A stretch of DNA of 64,000 nt from PALSA-612 sp964595575 (GCA_964595575.1 CAZQRA010000008.1:1-64000); one strand, 5' to 3'. Shown: positions 14,966 through 23,613, numbered from the stretch's first letter. Notes: generated by a model not told the origin, from the sequence alone. A program made the numbers and translations.

Positions 14966-15838
14966 CTACGTGAGCACCGGAGCGCCGGCGACCTTGGACA
15001 GCCAGACCTGCTGCAGGCGCTTGAGGGTGCCGTCGCGCCACAGCCGGTCGAGGGCCTTGTTGACGCAGTCGCGCAGCGGGTTTCCCTCCTCGAACACCAT
15101 CCCGAACCGCTCCTTGGCGCCTCGCGTGGGGAACTGGCCCACGATCACCCCGTTAGGGACCTGGACGGCGGTGACGTAGAAGGCCGTCGGCAGGTCGACC
15201 ACGATGCCGTCGATCTGCCCGTTCTTGAGGGCCTGCACCGCCAGGTCGTTGGTGTCGTAGGCGAGCGGCTTGGAGGACGGCTTGATCCACTTGACGATGT
15301 AGTCGTAGCTCGTGGTGCCGAGCTGGGCGCCCAGCTTGAAGGGCCGAAGCGCCGCGATGGAGGTGGCCTGGGCGATCTTGGTGCCCTTGCGGGCGACGAG
15401 GGCCTGGTTGACGAAGTAGTACGACTTGGAGAAGTCGACAGCCTTGTCGCGCTCGGGGGTGTAGGAGACCTGGGTGATGTAGAAGTCGAAGGGCTTCTTG
15501 CCGGGGCGGAATGACTGGGCGAAGGGAACGGGGATCCAGGTGACCTCGCGGCGGGCGAAGCCGAGGATCCGGGCCACGGCGTAGGCCACCGCCGACTCGT
15601 AGCCCTGGCCGCTGTAGGGATCGCTCACCTTCCAGGGCTTGTGCTTGGGCTGACCCCCGAACCACGGCGGGAAGGCGGGGTTGTCAGCTCCGATGGTGAG
15701 GCGACCTTCGCTCACCAGCCGCAGCTTCCCCTTGGCGCAGGCGCCCACGAGGGCGGTCTCGCGCGTCTGGGCGGAGGAGAAGGCGGCTGCGACGAGGGCC
15801 ACCGCCGCCAGGCCTGCCAGAGCGAGCAGCGTGCGCAT
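14966..15838 (-). CDS. Amino acid ABC transporter substrate-binding protein (SBP_bac_3)
   Basis: A 290-residue exported binding protein. Signal peptide at about residues 1-24 (MRTLLALAGLAAVALVAAAFSS), no lipobox cysteine, then the family 3 fold: LTIGADNPAFPPWF, FDFYITQVSYTPERDKAVDFS and the C-terminal CVNKALDRLWRDGTLKRL. ATG chosen because AAGGAGAT lies seven bases upstream; an in-frame TTG six bases earlier is less likely. First gene of the operon; a TACGCT -10 candidate lies about 30 bases upstream on the minus strand. Ligand unknown. Confidence 0.87.
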   Translation of the reverse strand: MRTLLALAGLAAVALVAAAFSSAQTRETALVGACAKGKLRLVSEGRLTIGADNPAFPPWFGGQPKHKPWKVSDPYSGQGYESAVAYAVARILGFARREVTWIPVPFAQSFRPGKKPFDFYITQVSYTPERDKAVDFSKSYYFVNQALVARKGTKIAQATSIAALRPFKLGAQLGTTSYDYIVKWIKPSSKPLAYDTNDLAVQALKNGQIDGIVVDLPTAFYVTAVQVPNGVIVGQFPTRGAKERFGMVFEEGNPLRDCVNKALDRLWRDGTLKRLQQVWLSKVAGAPVLT

Positions 15839-15898
15839 GGTCAATCTCCTTCCAAGCTCCGGGAGGGCGAGCGTACCACAGGCAGAATCGTGACCGGA

Positions 15899-16804
15899 AT
15901 GCGCGTGGGGCGGCGAGAGGTCGCGTTCTCCAACCCGGACAAGGTGTTCTTCCCTGCCCTGGGCCTAACCAAAGGCGACCTCCTTCGCTACTACCTCGAC
16001 CTCGCCCCGCTTCTTCTCCCCCACGTGCGCCGGCGCCCGATGCAGATGCTGCGCTACCCCGACGGGGTGGAAGGACCTGCCTTCTACCAAAAGCGGGTGC
16101 CCCGTCCCCACCCCGCCTGGTTGGAGACGGTCGAGATCCGCTTCCCTTCGGGGAGGACGGCCGCCTTCCCGGTGGTGAATGACCGTGCCTCGCTGGCCTG
16201 GATCGTCAACCTGGGCTCCATCGACCTCCACACCTGGCGATCCCGAGTGGAGGACGTGGAGCGGCCGGACGAGCTGGTGATCGACCTCGACCCCAGCCCC
16301 GGCAACCCCTGGGAGTACGTGCGCCGCGTGGCCCTGGTGGTGCGGCAGGTCATGGATGAGCTGGGGCTTCCCTCCTACCCCAAGACCTCGGGCGCCACCG
16401 GGCTCCACGTCCTCTGCCCGATCAGGCCGGAGCTCCGCTTCCCCGAGGTGCGCCGCTTCGCCAAGGCCCTGGCGCAGGAGGTGGAGCGACGGGTCGGCGA
16501 CCAGGAGGTGGCGACCACCACCTGGAAGGTGGCCGCCCGGCGGGGGGTGTTCGTCGACTACGGCCAGAACGCCCGCGATCGCACCATCGCCGCCGCGTAC
16601 TCGGTGCGCCCTACCCCCGACGCCAGGGTCTCGGCCCCGCTTCGCTGGGAGGAGGTCGCCGAGGTCGACCCCGCCCGGTTCACGGTGCTCACCATGCCTG
16701 CGCGGGTGGCGGAGGCGGGCGACCCCACCGCCGGCATGTGGCGGCGCAGGACAAGCCTCCTGTCCCGCTTCGCTCTCCTGGGCTTGCCGCCGCCGTCCCA
16801 GTGA
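15899..16804 (+). CDS. LigD-type polymerase/primase domain protein
   Basis: A 301-residue stand-alone polymerase module of bacterial NHEJ (archaeo-eukaryotic primase fold), which adds ribonucleotides at broken ends. It begins with VAFSNPDKVFFP and has the catalytic DLD at residues 129-131, HTWRSR at 111 and KTSGATGLHV; the third acidic region FVDYGQNARDRTIA is also present. In mycobacteria this domain is fused to nuclease and ligase; here the ligase is a separate, convergent neighbour. Start is uncertain: ATG 15899 is preferred, GTG 15890 is in frame. No Ku gene is in the window. Confidence 0.85.
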   Translation: MRVGRREVAFSNPDKVFFPALGLTKGDLLRYYLDLAPLLLPHVRRRPMQMLRYPDGVEGPAFYQKRVPRPHPAWLETVEIRFPSGRTAAFPVVNDRASLAWIVNLGSIDLHTWRSRVEDVERPDELVIDLDPSPGNPWEYVRRVALVVRQVMDELGLPSYPKTSGATGLHVLCPIRPELRFPEVRRFAKALAQEVERRVGDQEVATTTWKVAARRGVFVDYGQNARDRTIAAAYSVRPTPDARVSAPLRWEEVAEVDPARFTVLTMPARVAEAGDPTAGMWRRRTSLLSRFALLGLPPPSQ

Positions 16805-16833
16805 GGTCCCTGGTGGGGCTAGGCGCGGAGTCG

Positions 16834-17835
16834 TCACGCGCGGTGGAGCAGGTCGCGGAGGGTGGGGTCGCCGGGCCGAGGCCGCGGCCGTACCTGGTCG
16901 AGGGTGCAGGCCTCAGGGTCCTTGTCCGTGCGGAAGCGCAGGAAGCGGGTGCCGTGGCGGAAGCGGTCGCGCTCGACCTTGTCGTAGAGGACCTCGACCA
17001 CCATCTCCGGTCGCACCGCCGACTCCGCTAGCCCCCTCGACCCCCAGCGACTCGTCTGGGAGAATCCGCGCTCGGGGGCGCCGGCGAGCAGGGGCCGTAG
17101 GAGCCGGAGGGTTGTGTCGTGGAGCCCCGGGGCGACCGGGCAGAAGCCGACGTAGCGCAGCTCCTTTCCGTCGTAGAGGCCGAGGAGGAGGGTGGCAATC
17201 CGGGTCGGCTCGGTCCTCCAGCGGACGCCCACGACGACGCAGTCCGCCGTCTTCCGCCGCTTCACCTTGACCGCGCCTTGGCGGGAGCCGGGGAGGTAGG
17301 GCAGGCCCAGCCGCTTGCAGACAACGCCGTCCAGCCCCAGGGCCTCGAGCCCCTCCAGCCAGGCCCTCCCCTGGGCGGGATCGAGGGAGGCAGGGGACAC
17401 GTCGAGGGGAAGCCGCTCCAGGCGTGCCCGTCGCTCCTCCAGGGGAAGCTGCCACACGGGCTCCCCGGCCCACAGGAGGAGGTCGAAGACGACGTAGCGG
17501 GCGGGGATCTCGACGGAGAGCCTCCGGATCCGGCTCTCGGCGGGGTGGAGCCGCAGCTGCAAGAGGTCGAAGTCGAGCCTCCCCTCCTGCTCGAGCACGA
17601 TCTCGCCGTCGAGGGCCGACCCGGGCGGGAGCCGGGCGCCGAGGGGAGCGAGCTCGGGGAAGTAGCGGAGGAGGGGGCGACCGTTCCTGCTCCACAGGGC
17701 AGGCTCGCCCCCGTCGTTCTCCAGCACTCCTCGGAAGCCGTCCCACTTGGGCTCGTACTGCCAGCCTGCCTCCTCGGGCAGGGCCTCCACGAGCTCCGCC
17801 TCCATGGGCGGGAAGGGCACGCCAGGGCTGGGCAC
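16834..17835 (-). CDS. ATP-dependent DNA ligase (LigD ligase/LigC type)
   Basis: A 333-residue ATP ligase. The adenylated lysine is Lys30 in EPKWDGFR (motif I), followed by LDGEIV (motif III), DGVVCKR (motif IV) and AVKVKRRKTADCVVV (motif V); the OB-fold domain covers roughly residues 200-325. It seals DNA nicks and, paired with the convergent polymerase gene, probably acts in NHEJ-like repair. GTG start: TAGCCT lies six bases upstream, and fabF is transcribed away from the same 32-bp intergenic region. Confidence 0.88.
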   Translation of the reverse strand: MPSPGVPFPPMEAELVEALPEEAGWQYEPKWDGFRGVLENDGGEPALWSRNGRPLLRYFPELAPLGARLPPGSALDGEIVLEQEGRLDFDLLQLRLHPAESRIRRLSVEIPARYVVFDLLLWAGEPVWQLPLEERRARLERLPLDVSPASLDPAQGRAWLEGLEALGLDGVVCKRLGLPYLPGSRQGAVKVKRRKTADCVVVGVRWRTEPTRIATLLLGLYDGKELRYVGFCPVAPGLHDTTLRLLRPLLAGAPERGFSQTSRWGSRGLAESAVRPEMVVEVLYDKVERDRFRHGTRFLRFRTDKDPEACTLDQVRPRPRPGDPTLRDLLHRA

Positions 17836-17841
17836 GGAGCA

Positions 17842-17859
17842 AGGCTAACCGCGTACGAT
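17842..17859. promoter_or_regulatory. Divergent -10 boxes of the ligase and fabF genes
   Basis: On the minus strand TAGCCT (17842-17847) is six bases before the ligase GTG; on the plus strand TACGAT (17854-17859) is eight bases before the fabF ATG. The intergenic region is only 32 bp, so both transcripts must be essentially leaderless and polymerases starting here would exclude each other. Confidence 0.55.
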
Positions 17860-17867
17860 CAGCGGCC

Positions 17868-19133
17868 ATGAGGCGAGTGGCGGTCACCGGCCTGGGAGCG
17901 ATCACCCCGATCGGCAACACCGCTCGGGAGACCTGGGAGGCGGCGGTGGCAGGACGGAGCGGTATCGACTTCATCCGCTCCTTCGACGCCAGCCCCTTCC
18001 CCGTGCGCATCGCCGCCGAGGTCAAGGGCTTCGACCCCGCCACCGTGGCCTCGGCCAAGGAGGCGCGGAGGCTGGACAGGAACGTCCTCCTCGCCCTGGC
18101 CGCCGCCCGCGAGGCGGTGGCCGACGCCCGCCTGGAGGGAGCCTACGACCCCATGCGCGTGGGCATCGTCTTCGGCACCGCCATCGGCGGCTTCCTGGGG
18201 ATCATGGAGCAGGCGGAGGTGCTGCGCGAGCGGGGTCCCGAGCGGGTATCGCCCCACTTCCTCCCCAACGTCCTGGTCGACTCCGCCTCCGGCCAGCTTG
18301 CCATCGCCTTCGGCTACAGGGGGCCGAACTACGCCCCCGTGGCGGCCTGCGCCACAGGATCGACGGCGGTGGGCGAGGGGGCGGAGCTGATCCGGCGCGG
18401 GGACGCCGACGCCGTGCTGGCGGGCGGGGCCGAGGCCTGCCTCCACCCCCTCATCCTGGCTGGCTTCTGCGCCATGCGGGGGCTCGCCGCCGAGGACGAG
18501 TGCCCGCCGCGAGCCTCGCGCCCCTTCGACGCCACCCGCTCGGGGTTCGTGATGGGCGAGGGGGCGTGCGTCCTCGTGCTCGAGGAGCTGGAGGCGGCGC
18601 GGAGGCGCGGCGCCCCGCTCTACGCCGAGATCCTCGGCTACGGCGCCTCCAACGACGCCTACCACATGGCTGCCCCCGAGCCCGACGCTACCGGCGTGGC
18701 CGAGATGATGCGGCAGGCGCTGCGCCGGGCAGGCATCCGGCCGGAGGAGGTGGGGTACGTCAACGCCCACGGCACCTCGACCCCGCTCGGCGATGCCGCC
18801 GAGACCAAGGCGATCAAGGAGGTGTTCGGCGAGCACGCCTACCGGCTGGCCGTCTCCTCGACCAAGTCGGTGATGGGGCACCTGTTCGGAGCCGCGGGGG
18901 CGGTGGAAGCCATGATGTGCGTGCTGGCGGTGAAGGAGGGCGTGGTGCCCCCCACCATCAACTACGAGCACCCCGACCCCGAGTGCGACCTCGACTACGT
19001 GCCCAACGAGGCCCGCCGAGCGGAGGTCAAGGTGGCCCTGTCCAACGCCATGGGCCTGGGCGGCCACAACGCCTGCGTCCTCGTGGGACGTATCGACGCC
19101 GGCGAGAGAGCGGAAGATCGAGCCTCGCGGTAG
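17868..19133 (+). CDS. fabF: Beta-ketoacyl-ACP synthase II
   Basis: A 421-residue condensing enzyme that elongates fatty acyl-ACP with malonyl-ACP. Catalytic triad is intact: Cys161 in VAACATGS, His301 in VNAHGTST and His338 in VMGHLFGAAG. The length fits FabF. There is no ACP or other fab gene beside it, so it may be an additional KAS II for a particular lipid rather than the housekeeping copy (inference). Start fixed by TACGAT eight bases before the ATG; readings extending upstream run through the divergent ligase gene. Confidence 0.9.
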   Translation: MRRVAVTGLGAITPIGNTARETWEAAVAGRSGIDFIRSFDASPFPVRIAAEVKGFDPATVASAKEARRLDRNVLLALAAAREAVADARLEGAYDPMRVGIVFGTAIGGFLGIMEQAEVLRERGPERVSPHFLPNVLVDSASGQLAIAFGYRGPNYAPVAACATGSTAVGEGAELIRRGDADAVLAGGAEACLHPLILAGFCAMRGLAAEDECPPRASRPFDATRSGFVMGEGACVLVLEELEAARRRGAPLYAEILGYGASNDAYHMAAPEPDATGVAEMMRQALRRAGIRPEEVGYVNAHGTSTPLGDAAETKAIKEVFGEHAYRLAVSSTKSVMGHLFGAAGAVEAMMCVLAVKEGVVPPTINYEHPDPECDLDYVPNEARRAEVKVALSNAMGLGGHNACVLVGRIDAGERAEDRASR

Positions 19134-19137
19134 CCGC

Positions 19138-19794
19138 TCAGGCGTCCGCGCGCGACCTCACCCCGGCGATGACCCCGGCCAGGTCGGAGACGACGATGTC
19201 GGCCTCGGCCAGCGAGGCCGGGTCAGGCGGGTAGCTCGGGTTGGGGACGGCGATCACCTGCATCCCGGCCGCCTTGGCCGAGCGGATACCGGCGTGGGAG
19301 TCCTCGACGGCCAGGCACCGCTCGGGAGGGACCTGGAGCCTCCTCGCCGCCTCCAGGTAGACGTCAGGGGCCGGCTTTCCCCGCGCCACCTCCTCGGAGG
19401 AGACCGTGGCCCGAAAGAGCGGAGCCAGACCGCTCAGCTCGAGGACGACGTCAATGAGCCGGCGGTTCGAGGAGGAGGCAAGCCCCAGGGGGAACTGACG
19501 GGCCAGCTCCTCCACGGTCTCGCGGGCTCCGGCTACGAGCGGCAGCCCCCTCCGGTACCGCTCGACCATCCGTCGCACCACCTCGGCGTCGATCCGCTCG
19601 GGGGGATCGGGTACCCCCAGTTGCTCGTGGATGTAGCGCGACCACTCGGGCGCGCTCATGCCCATCATCGCCCGCTGGGCCACCTCGTCGTAGAGGCCTC
19701 CCCGCTCGCGCACGTAGCGGGCGCGCACCTCGTCCCAGACCTCCTCGGAGGCGAGGAGGACGCCGTCCAGGTCGAAGATCACGGCCTCGATCAC
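19138..19794 (-). CDS. HAD-superfamily phosphatase (beta-phosphoglucomutase-like)
   Basis: A 218-residue HAD hydrolase with an intact nucleophile motif FDLDGVLLASE at the N-terminus, LASSSNRRLIDVVL (motif II), KPAPDVYLEAARRL (motif III) and EDSHAGIRSAKAAGM (motif IV), plus a four-helix cap. It hydrolyses or transfers phosphate of small sugar-like or nucleotide substrates; the substrate is unknown. The GTG start overlaps the stop of the flavin reductase (GTGA). Convergent with fabF, 4 bp apart. Confidence 0.85.
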   Translation of the reverse strand: MIEAVIFDLDGVLLASEEVWDEVRARYVRERGGLYDEVAQRAMMGMSAPEWSRYIHEQLGVPDPPERIDAEVVRRMVERYRRGLPLVAGARETVEELARQFPLGLASSSNRRLIDVVLELSGLAPLFRATVSSEEVARGKPAPDVYLEAARRLQVPPERCLAVEDSHAGIRSAKAAGMQVIAVPNPSYPPDPASLAEADIVVSDLAGVIAGVRSRADA

Positions 19795-20264
19795 AGGGCC
19801 TGGTAGGCGGAGCGCAGGCGGACGAGGGCGGGGCCGCCGGTCCCCAGCTCGACGGCCACCACCTCTCCTTGGAACAGGGTGTGGTCGCCGGCGGGGCACT
19901 CCCCGGCGAGGCGGCACTCGATCCAGCCCAGGGCCCCGTCGAGGAGGGGAGCGCCGAGGACGCCCTCTCGGGCTGGGATGCCCCGCCACATGGCGATGGG
20001 CGGCACCCCGCGGGCGAAGTGATGGGCCAACGCCTCCTGGTGGCCGGCAAGGAGGCTGAGGGCGAAGCTGCCCGCCTCCCGCACGAGCTCGTGCATGGCG
20101 GCCTGACGGTCGATGGCCACGCCCACGAGGGGGGGCTGGAGGGAGAGCGAGACGAAGGAGGAGACGGTCAGGCCCAGGCGCTGGCCGGCGGCGTCGACCG
20201 TGACCACGGCCACCCCGCGGGGAACCCGGCGCATGAGAGCTGGGAGATCCTCTTCCCTTGCCAC
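19791..20264 (-). CDS. Flavin reductase family protein (FMN-binding split barrel)
   Basis: A 157-residue split-barrel flavoprotein related to the reductase components of two-component monooxygenases. Family marks: RRVPRGVAVVTVDAAGQRLGLTVSSFVSLSLQPPLV and SFALSLLAGHQEALA. It would use NAD(P)H to reduce free FMN or FAD. No monooxygenase partner is adjacent; the LLM oxidoreductase at 2314 is far off and F420-type. TATGAT six bases upstream of the GTG supports the start and a leaderless message. Confidence 0.8.
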   Translation of the reverse strand: MAREEDLPALMRRVPRGVAVVTVDAAGQRLGLTVSSFVSLSLQPPLVGVAIDRQAAMHELVREAGSFALSLLAGHQEALAHHFARGVPPIAMWRGIPAREGVLGAPLLDGALGWIECRLAGECPAGDHTLFQGEVVAVELGTGGPALVRLRSAYQAL

Positions 20265-20270
20265 CGCCCG

Positions 20271-20276
20271 ATCATA
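20271..20276 (-). promoter_or_regulatory. -10 box for the flavin reductase gene
   Basis: TATGAT on the minus strand, six bases before the GTG at 20264, in the 27-bp gap after the preceding gene. Confidence 0.55.
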
Positions 20277-20291
20277 GGCAGCGCCCGCTCC

Positions 20292-21194
20292 CTACCGGGG
20301 TCGGCACAGCCGATCCCCGGCCAGCATGGCGAGCATGCGCCGGTCGGCCGCCCGGTCGAAGGCGGGATCGTAGGCTCGCGGGGCCGCCCCTTCCCAGCTG
20401 ACGTCGGGCGTCACCCCGGGACCGATCACCGTGGCCCGGTAGCGGGCTCCCTGGCCGGAGGGGCGGTCTCCGTGGGGGTAGAGGCCGTAGCAGAAGCCGC
20501 CCGTCCCCCTGTGGACGAGGAAGCTGTTCTCGCGTCGCCAGCCGGGGCCGTAGGCGGAGTCGAGTGTGTCCACGTAGATGTTGCGGCCGTGGCCGTCCAG
20601 GGGTACCCCCGCGGAGGTGGAGCGGAAGCCGTGCACCGGCAGGCCGCGGTAGGTGAGCCGCCCGTAGATCTGGTGGAAGCGCCGGTAGGCCCAGCCGATC
20701 TCGACCTCGAGGACGGGCAGGGGCCCTCGCCAGTGGGACAGCCGAAGCTCCCACGCCGACTGGAGCTTGGTGGCGGGGTCAAGGCCGTAGTTGGGAAGCA
20801 TCCGCTGCCAGCTCTGGAGGGCCCAGTAGGAGCCGTCGGGGGCCTTGCAGGCCACCACCAGCCAGGGAAGCGGGGGGCCGTCGTAGGGGAGACAGACGCC
20901 CCCGAAGGTCTTCCAGATCGGACGGCGGAAGGTCCCCCAGCCCCCCGAGTAGTCGAGCTGGAAGCGGACCTGGGGGCGCTCCGGGGACGGGGGGAGGGCG
21001 TCGATCGCCCCCCAGGCGAGCACCCGCTGCACCCGTCCCTGCGCGCGGTAGGTGACGAGGGCTCGCCCCCACCGGTCGACGGCCAGGCGTACGTCCGTCG
21101 CGTCCCGGGCGATGAGCTGGGAAGCGTAGGCAGGCCCGGCTGCCGAGATGGCTCCCAGGCCGACGAGGAGGAGAGCGAACGCTAGGCGGCGCAT
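20292..21194 (-). CDS. Secreted protein of unknown function
   Basis: A 300-residue protein with a clear signal peptide (MRRLAFALLLVGLGAISAAGPAYA). The mature part starts with RDATDVRLAVDRWGRALVTYRAQGR and is rich in Trp, Tyr and Gly (for example LDYSGGWGTFRRPIW), suggesting a beta-rich extracytoplasmic domain. There are five or so cysteines, some probably paired. No enzyme motif was seen. I associate such proteins with Thermoleophilia but cannot name a family. The ATG is preceded immediately by GGAAGG; the start is the only one that gives a signal peptide. Confidence 0.75.
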   Translation of the reverse strand: MRRLAFALLLVGLGAISAAGPAYASQLIARDATDVRLAVDRWGRALVTYRAQGRVQRVLAWGAIDALPPSPERPQVRFQLDYSGGWGTFRRPIWKTFGGVCLPYDGPPLPWLVVACKAPDGSYWALQSWQRMLPNYGLDPATKLQSAWELRLSHWRGPLPVLEVEIGWAYRRFHQIYGRLTYRGLPVHGFRSTSAGVPLDGHGRNIYVDTLDSAYGPGWRRENSFLVHRGTGGFCYGLYPHGDRPSGQGARYRATVIGPGVTPDVSWEGAAPRAYDPAFDRAADRRMLAMLAGDRLCRPR

Positions 21195-21247
21195 CCTTCC
21201 AAGGGAATGGTCGGCGGCACAAGACGACGTCTTCTCCCCCCTTCGGG

Positions 21248-21871
21248 TCAGGGGGCCAGCCGATCGATCCGCCAGCCGTCCTCGACCAGGAGGTACCGGA
21301 AGCGGTCGTGCAGCCGGTCCTCCCGGTGCTGCCAGAACTCGTAGGCGTGGGGAACCAGCCGGTAGCCGCCCCAGTGGGCAGGGCGGGGAACCTCCTTCGG
21401 GTACGCCCGGCGCAGCCGGGCGACCTCGGCCTCGAGCCGGCTGCGCGCCTCCACGACCTCGCTCTGGCGGGAGGCAGCGGCCGAGAGCTGGGCCCCGTAG
21501 GGCCGGGTGGCGAAGTAGGCGTCCGACTCGGAGGGGGACATCCGCTCCACCTTTCCCTCCGCCCGCACCTGGCGACCGAGCTCGTACCAGTAGAAGCAGA
21601 GGGCAGCCCACGGGTTCTCTGCGATCTCGCGGCCCTTGCGGCTCTCGTAGCCGGTGTAGAAGCAAAGCCCGCGGGCATCGGCGTCCTTGACGAGAACCAT
21701 CCGAGCCGAGGGACGACCGTCGGGGGTGGCGGTGGCGAGAGCGGCTGCCTCCGGCTGGGGGCAGCCGGCCCGCTCGGCCTCGGCCAGCCAGGCTTGGAGC
21801 TGGCGCAGGGGATCAGGATCGAGCTGGCGCCGGCACAGAGGCCGGGCCCGAGGGTCGTCGCTCACCGCCAT
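21248..21871 (-). CDS. pdxH: Pyridoxamine/pyridoxine 5'-phosphate oxidase
   Basis: A 207-residue FMN enzyme oxidising pyridoxine or pyridoxamine 5'-phosphate to pyridoxal phosphate. Signatures: SARMVLVKDADARGLCFYTGYESRKGREI (FMN and substrate contacts), AALCFYWYELGRQVRAEGKVE and the end WQHREDRLHDRFRY with the conserved RLxxR. Full length for the family. ATG 21871 is chosen because it lies inside the divergent promoter region; longer readings cross the neighbouring gene. Confidence 0.93.
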   Translation of the reverse strand: MAVSDDPRARPLCRRQLDPDPLRQLQAWLAEAERAGCPQPEAAALATATPDGRPSARMVLVKDADARGLCFYTGYESRKGREIAENPWAALCFYWYELGRQVRAEGKVERMSPSESDAYFATRPYGAQLSAAASRQSEVVEARSRLEAEVARLRRAYPKEVPRPAHWGGYRLVPHAYEFWQHREDRLHDRFRYLLVEDGWRIDRLAP

Positions 21872-21880
21872 AGCCTCGCA

Positions 21881-21888
21881 CGTATAGT
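21881..21888. promoter_or_regulatory. Shared divergent promoter with symmetric -10
   Basis: CGTATAGT. On the plus strand TATAGT (21883-21888) is seven bases before the ATG at 21896. On the minus strand the same bases read TATACG, nine bases before the pdxH ATG at 21871. The two genes are only 24 bp apart, so one AT-rich island probably starts both. Confidence 0.5.
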
Positions 21889-21895
21889 GGCGGTC

Positions 21896-22330
21896 ATGGC
21901 CTGGAGAGCCGTTCCGGCTGCGGCGGCAGTCGCGGCGTTCGCGGCGGCGGCGGCGGCCGCTCGCCCGCCGGGCCCCCCGCCCACGGTGGCCGGCGCCTCC
22001 TTGGCCCCTCCTCCGGCCTGGATCGAGGTGGACGCCGACGAGCGATGGCTTGCCTACTCGAGCTACTGCTGGAGGACCGTGTGCGTGGACTTCCTGCCCC
22101 CGGCCATGAGGCCTGACGTACCCACCGTCATCGTGCCGCGGGGGAAGACAGCCCGTCTCCACTTCGGCTTTCTGCCCCGATCGGTGGTGGTGTCCCGCCT
22201 GGGCGGGCGCGGGCGACGGCTTCCCCCCGCCCGCGTCGTCCCCTGGCGGCCCTCGGCCGGCCTCTATGCCATCGCCGTCAAGGCCCAGCGGGGGAGCGCG
22301 AGCTACCTCGTCCGCGTCCCCCTCCGCTGA
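21896..22330 (+). CDS. Small secreted protein of unknown function
   Basis: A 144-residue protein with a signal peptide (Ala-rich, residues 1-22), a Pro-rich stretch, then a domain with YSSYCWRTVCVDFLPP, whose two cysteines could bond, and HFGFLPRSVVVSRLGG. The second half looks like a small beta-sandwich (Ig-like) domain ending ASYLVRVPLR. No family recognised. TATAGT seven bases upstream of the ATG makes it a well-supported gene. Divergent from pdxH. Confidence 0.65.
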   Translation: MAWRAVPAAAAVAAFAAAAAAARPPGPPPTVAGASLAPPPAWIEVDADERWLAYSSYCWRTVCVDFLPPAMRPDVPTVIVPRGKTARLHFGFLPRSVVVSRLGGRGRRLPPARVVPWRPSAGLYAIAVKAQRGSASYLVRVPLR

Positions 22331-22394
22331 GAAGGAGCCCCGGAGGCCTTGTCGGCCGCCGGGCCGAGGAGGGCTCAAAGGCCGGGGACGGGCC

Positions 22395-23486
22395 TCAGCC
22401 GGCGAGTGCCGCTCGCCCCTCCACGAGCACTCGCTGCACCTCCAGCCGGTCGTCCAGCACCACCACGTCCGCAGGCAGCCCCACGTCCAGGCGACCGAGC
22501 GTGCGGGCTCCCAGGATGCGGGCCGGCACCAGGCTCGCTGCCTCCAGGGCCCGCTCCAGGGGAACGCCCAGGGCATGGAGGTTGCGCACCGCCTGGGCCA
22601 TGGTGAGCACGCTTCCGGCCAGGACCCCTCCCGGCAGCCTGGGCGCTCCTTTCCCCCTCTCGATGGTGGCTTCCCCCAAGCTGGCGCTCGAGCTCTCGGA
22701 GCCGGAGAGGGCGGTGGCGTCCGTGACCAAGGCCACCCGACCGGCGGCCGCCTGCCAGACCAGCCGCACCGTGTCCGGGGCGAGGTGGACGCCGTCGACG
22801 ATGACCTGGAGGGCCACGTCCGGCCGGGCGAGGGCGGCCCCGGCCAAGCCCGGGTCGCGGTGGTGGAACGGCCGCATGGCGTTGAAGAGGTGGGTGACGG
22901 CAGTCGCTCCCCGGTCGAAGGCGGCGTGGGCCTCCTCGGCGGTGGCGTCGCTGTGGCCGAGGGAGACCGCCACCCCTCGCCCGCGAGCGAGCCGCACCAG
23001 GTCGAGGCCCCCGGGAAGCTCGGGGGCGAGCGTGACCAGGCGCACCGGGCCGGCGGCGAGCAGGCGCTCGAGGAGGGCGGGATCGGGGTCGCGGCGAAAG
23101 GCGGCCGGGTGGGCTCCCAGCCTCCCCGGGGCGAGGAACGGCCCCTCCAGGTGCACGCCTAGGATCCGAGGCCCCTCTCCCCCCAGGGGGACGCTGCCGA
23201 CGGCTTCGACGAGCCTCTCCTCGGGGGCGGTGACGAGCGTGGGGAGGTAGGCGGTAACGCCGGTGGCAACGAGCGCCCGGCCTGCCCGGGCATACCCCGA
23301 GGCGTCGGCGGCCAGGAAGTCGACCCCGGCGAAGCCGTTCACCTGGAGATCGACGAAGCCGGGGGCGGCAATGCCCCTGCCCCTGGGGGAGGAAAGCCCG
23401 TAGGCGCTCACCCGTCCCTCCACCACCTCGACGTCTCCCGGCACGAGCGCTCCTCCGACGAGGGCGGCCTCGACCCCCAGCCTCAT
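22395..23486 (-). CDS. nagA: N-acetylglucosamine-6-phosphate deacetylase
   Basis: A 363-residue amidohydrolase that deacetylates GlcNAc-6-phosphate to glucosamine-6-phosphate, in amino sugar catabolism and wall recycling. Motifs: GFVDLQVNGFAGVDF, HLEGPFLAPGRLGAH (metal-binding Glu), SLGHSDATAEEAHAAFDRG, THLFNAM and the catalytic Asp in LVTDAT. Length is normal. No nagB or PTS gene is adjacent; the divergent neighbour is a C26 hydrolase, across a 140-bp region with two inverted repeats. Confidence 0.92.
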   Translation of the reverse strand: MRLGVEAALVGGALVPGDVEVVEGRVSAYGLSSPRGRGIAAPGFVDLQVNGFAGVDFLAADASGYARAGRALVATGVTAYLPTLVTAPEERLVEAVGSVPLGGEGPRILGVHLEGPFLAPGRLGAHPAAFRRDPDPALLERLLAAGPVRLVTLAPELPGGLDLVRLARGRGVAVSLGHSDATAEEAHAAFDRGATAVTHLFNAMRPFHHRDPGLAGAALARPDVALQVIVDGVHLAPDTVRLVWQAAAGRVALVTDATALSGSESSSASLGEATIERGKGAPRLPGGVLAGSVLTMAQAVRNLHALGVPLERALEAASLVPARILGARTLGRLDVGLPADVVVLDDRLEVQRVLVEGRAALAG

Positions 23487-23571
23487 GGCCGTCGCCCGTC
23501 GTCCACGAGACGCTCCCCCGCCATGCCTGGGCTCAGGCTACAGGCCAGGTAGCCGGCCCTGGCGCGGGACT

Positions 23572-23607
23572 CCGGGCGGCGTCGCTCGCCCCCCTGTCGC
23601 CGCCCGG
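23572..23607. repeat. Inverted repeat in the nagA/C26 divergent region
   Basis: CCGGGCGGCG and its exact complement, ten base pairs with a 16-nt loop, ending seven bases before the -10 box of the C26 gene. A second, six-base-pair repeat lies at 23544-23563. Either could be an operator or a hairpin. Confidence 0.5.
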
Positions 23608-23613
23608 GCGTGC

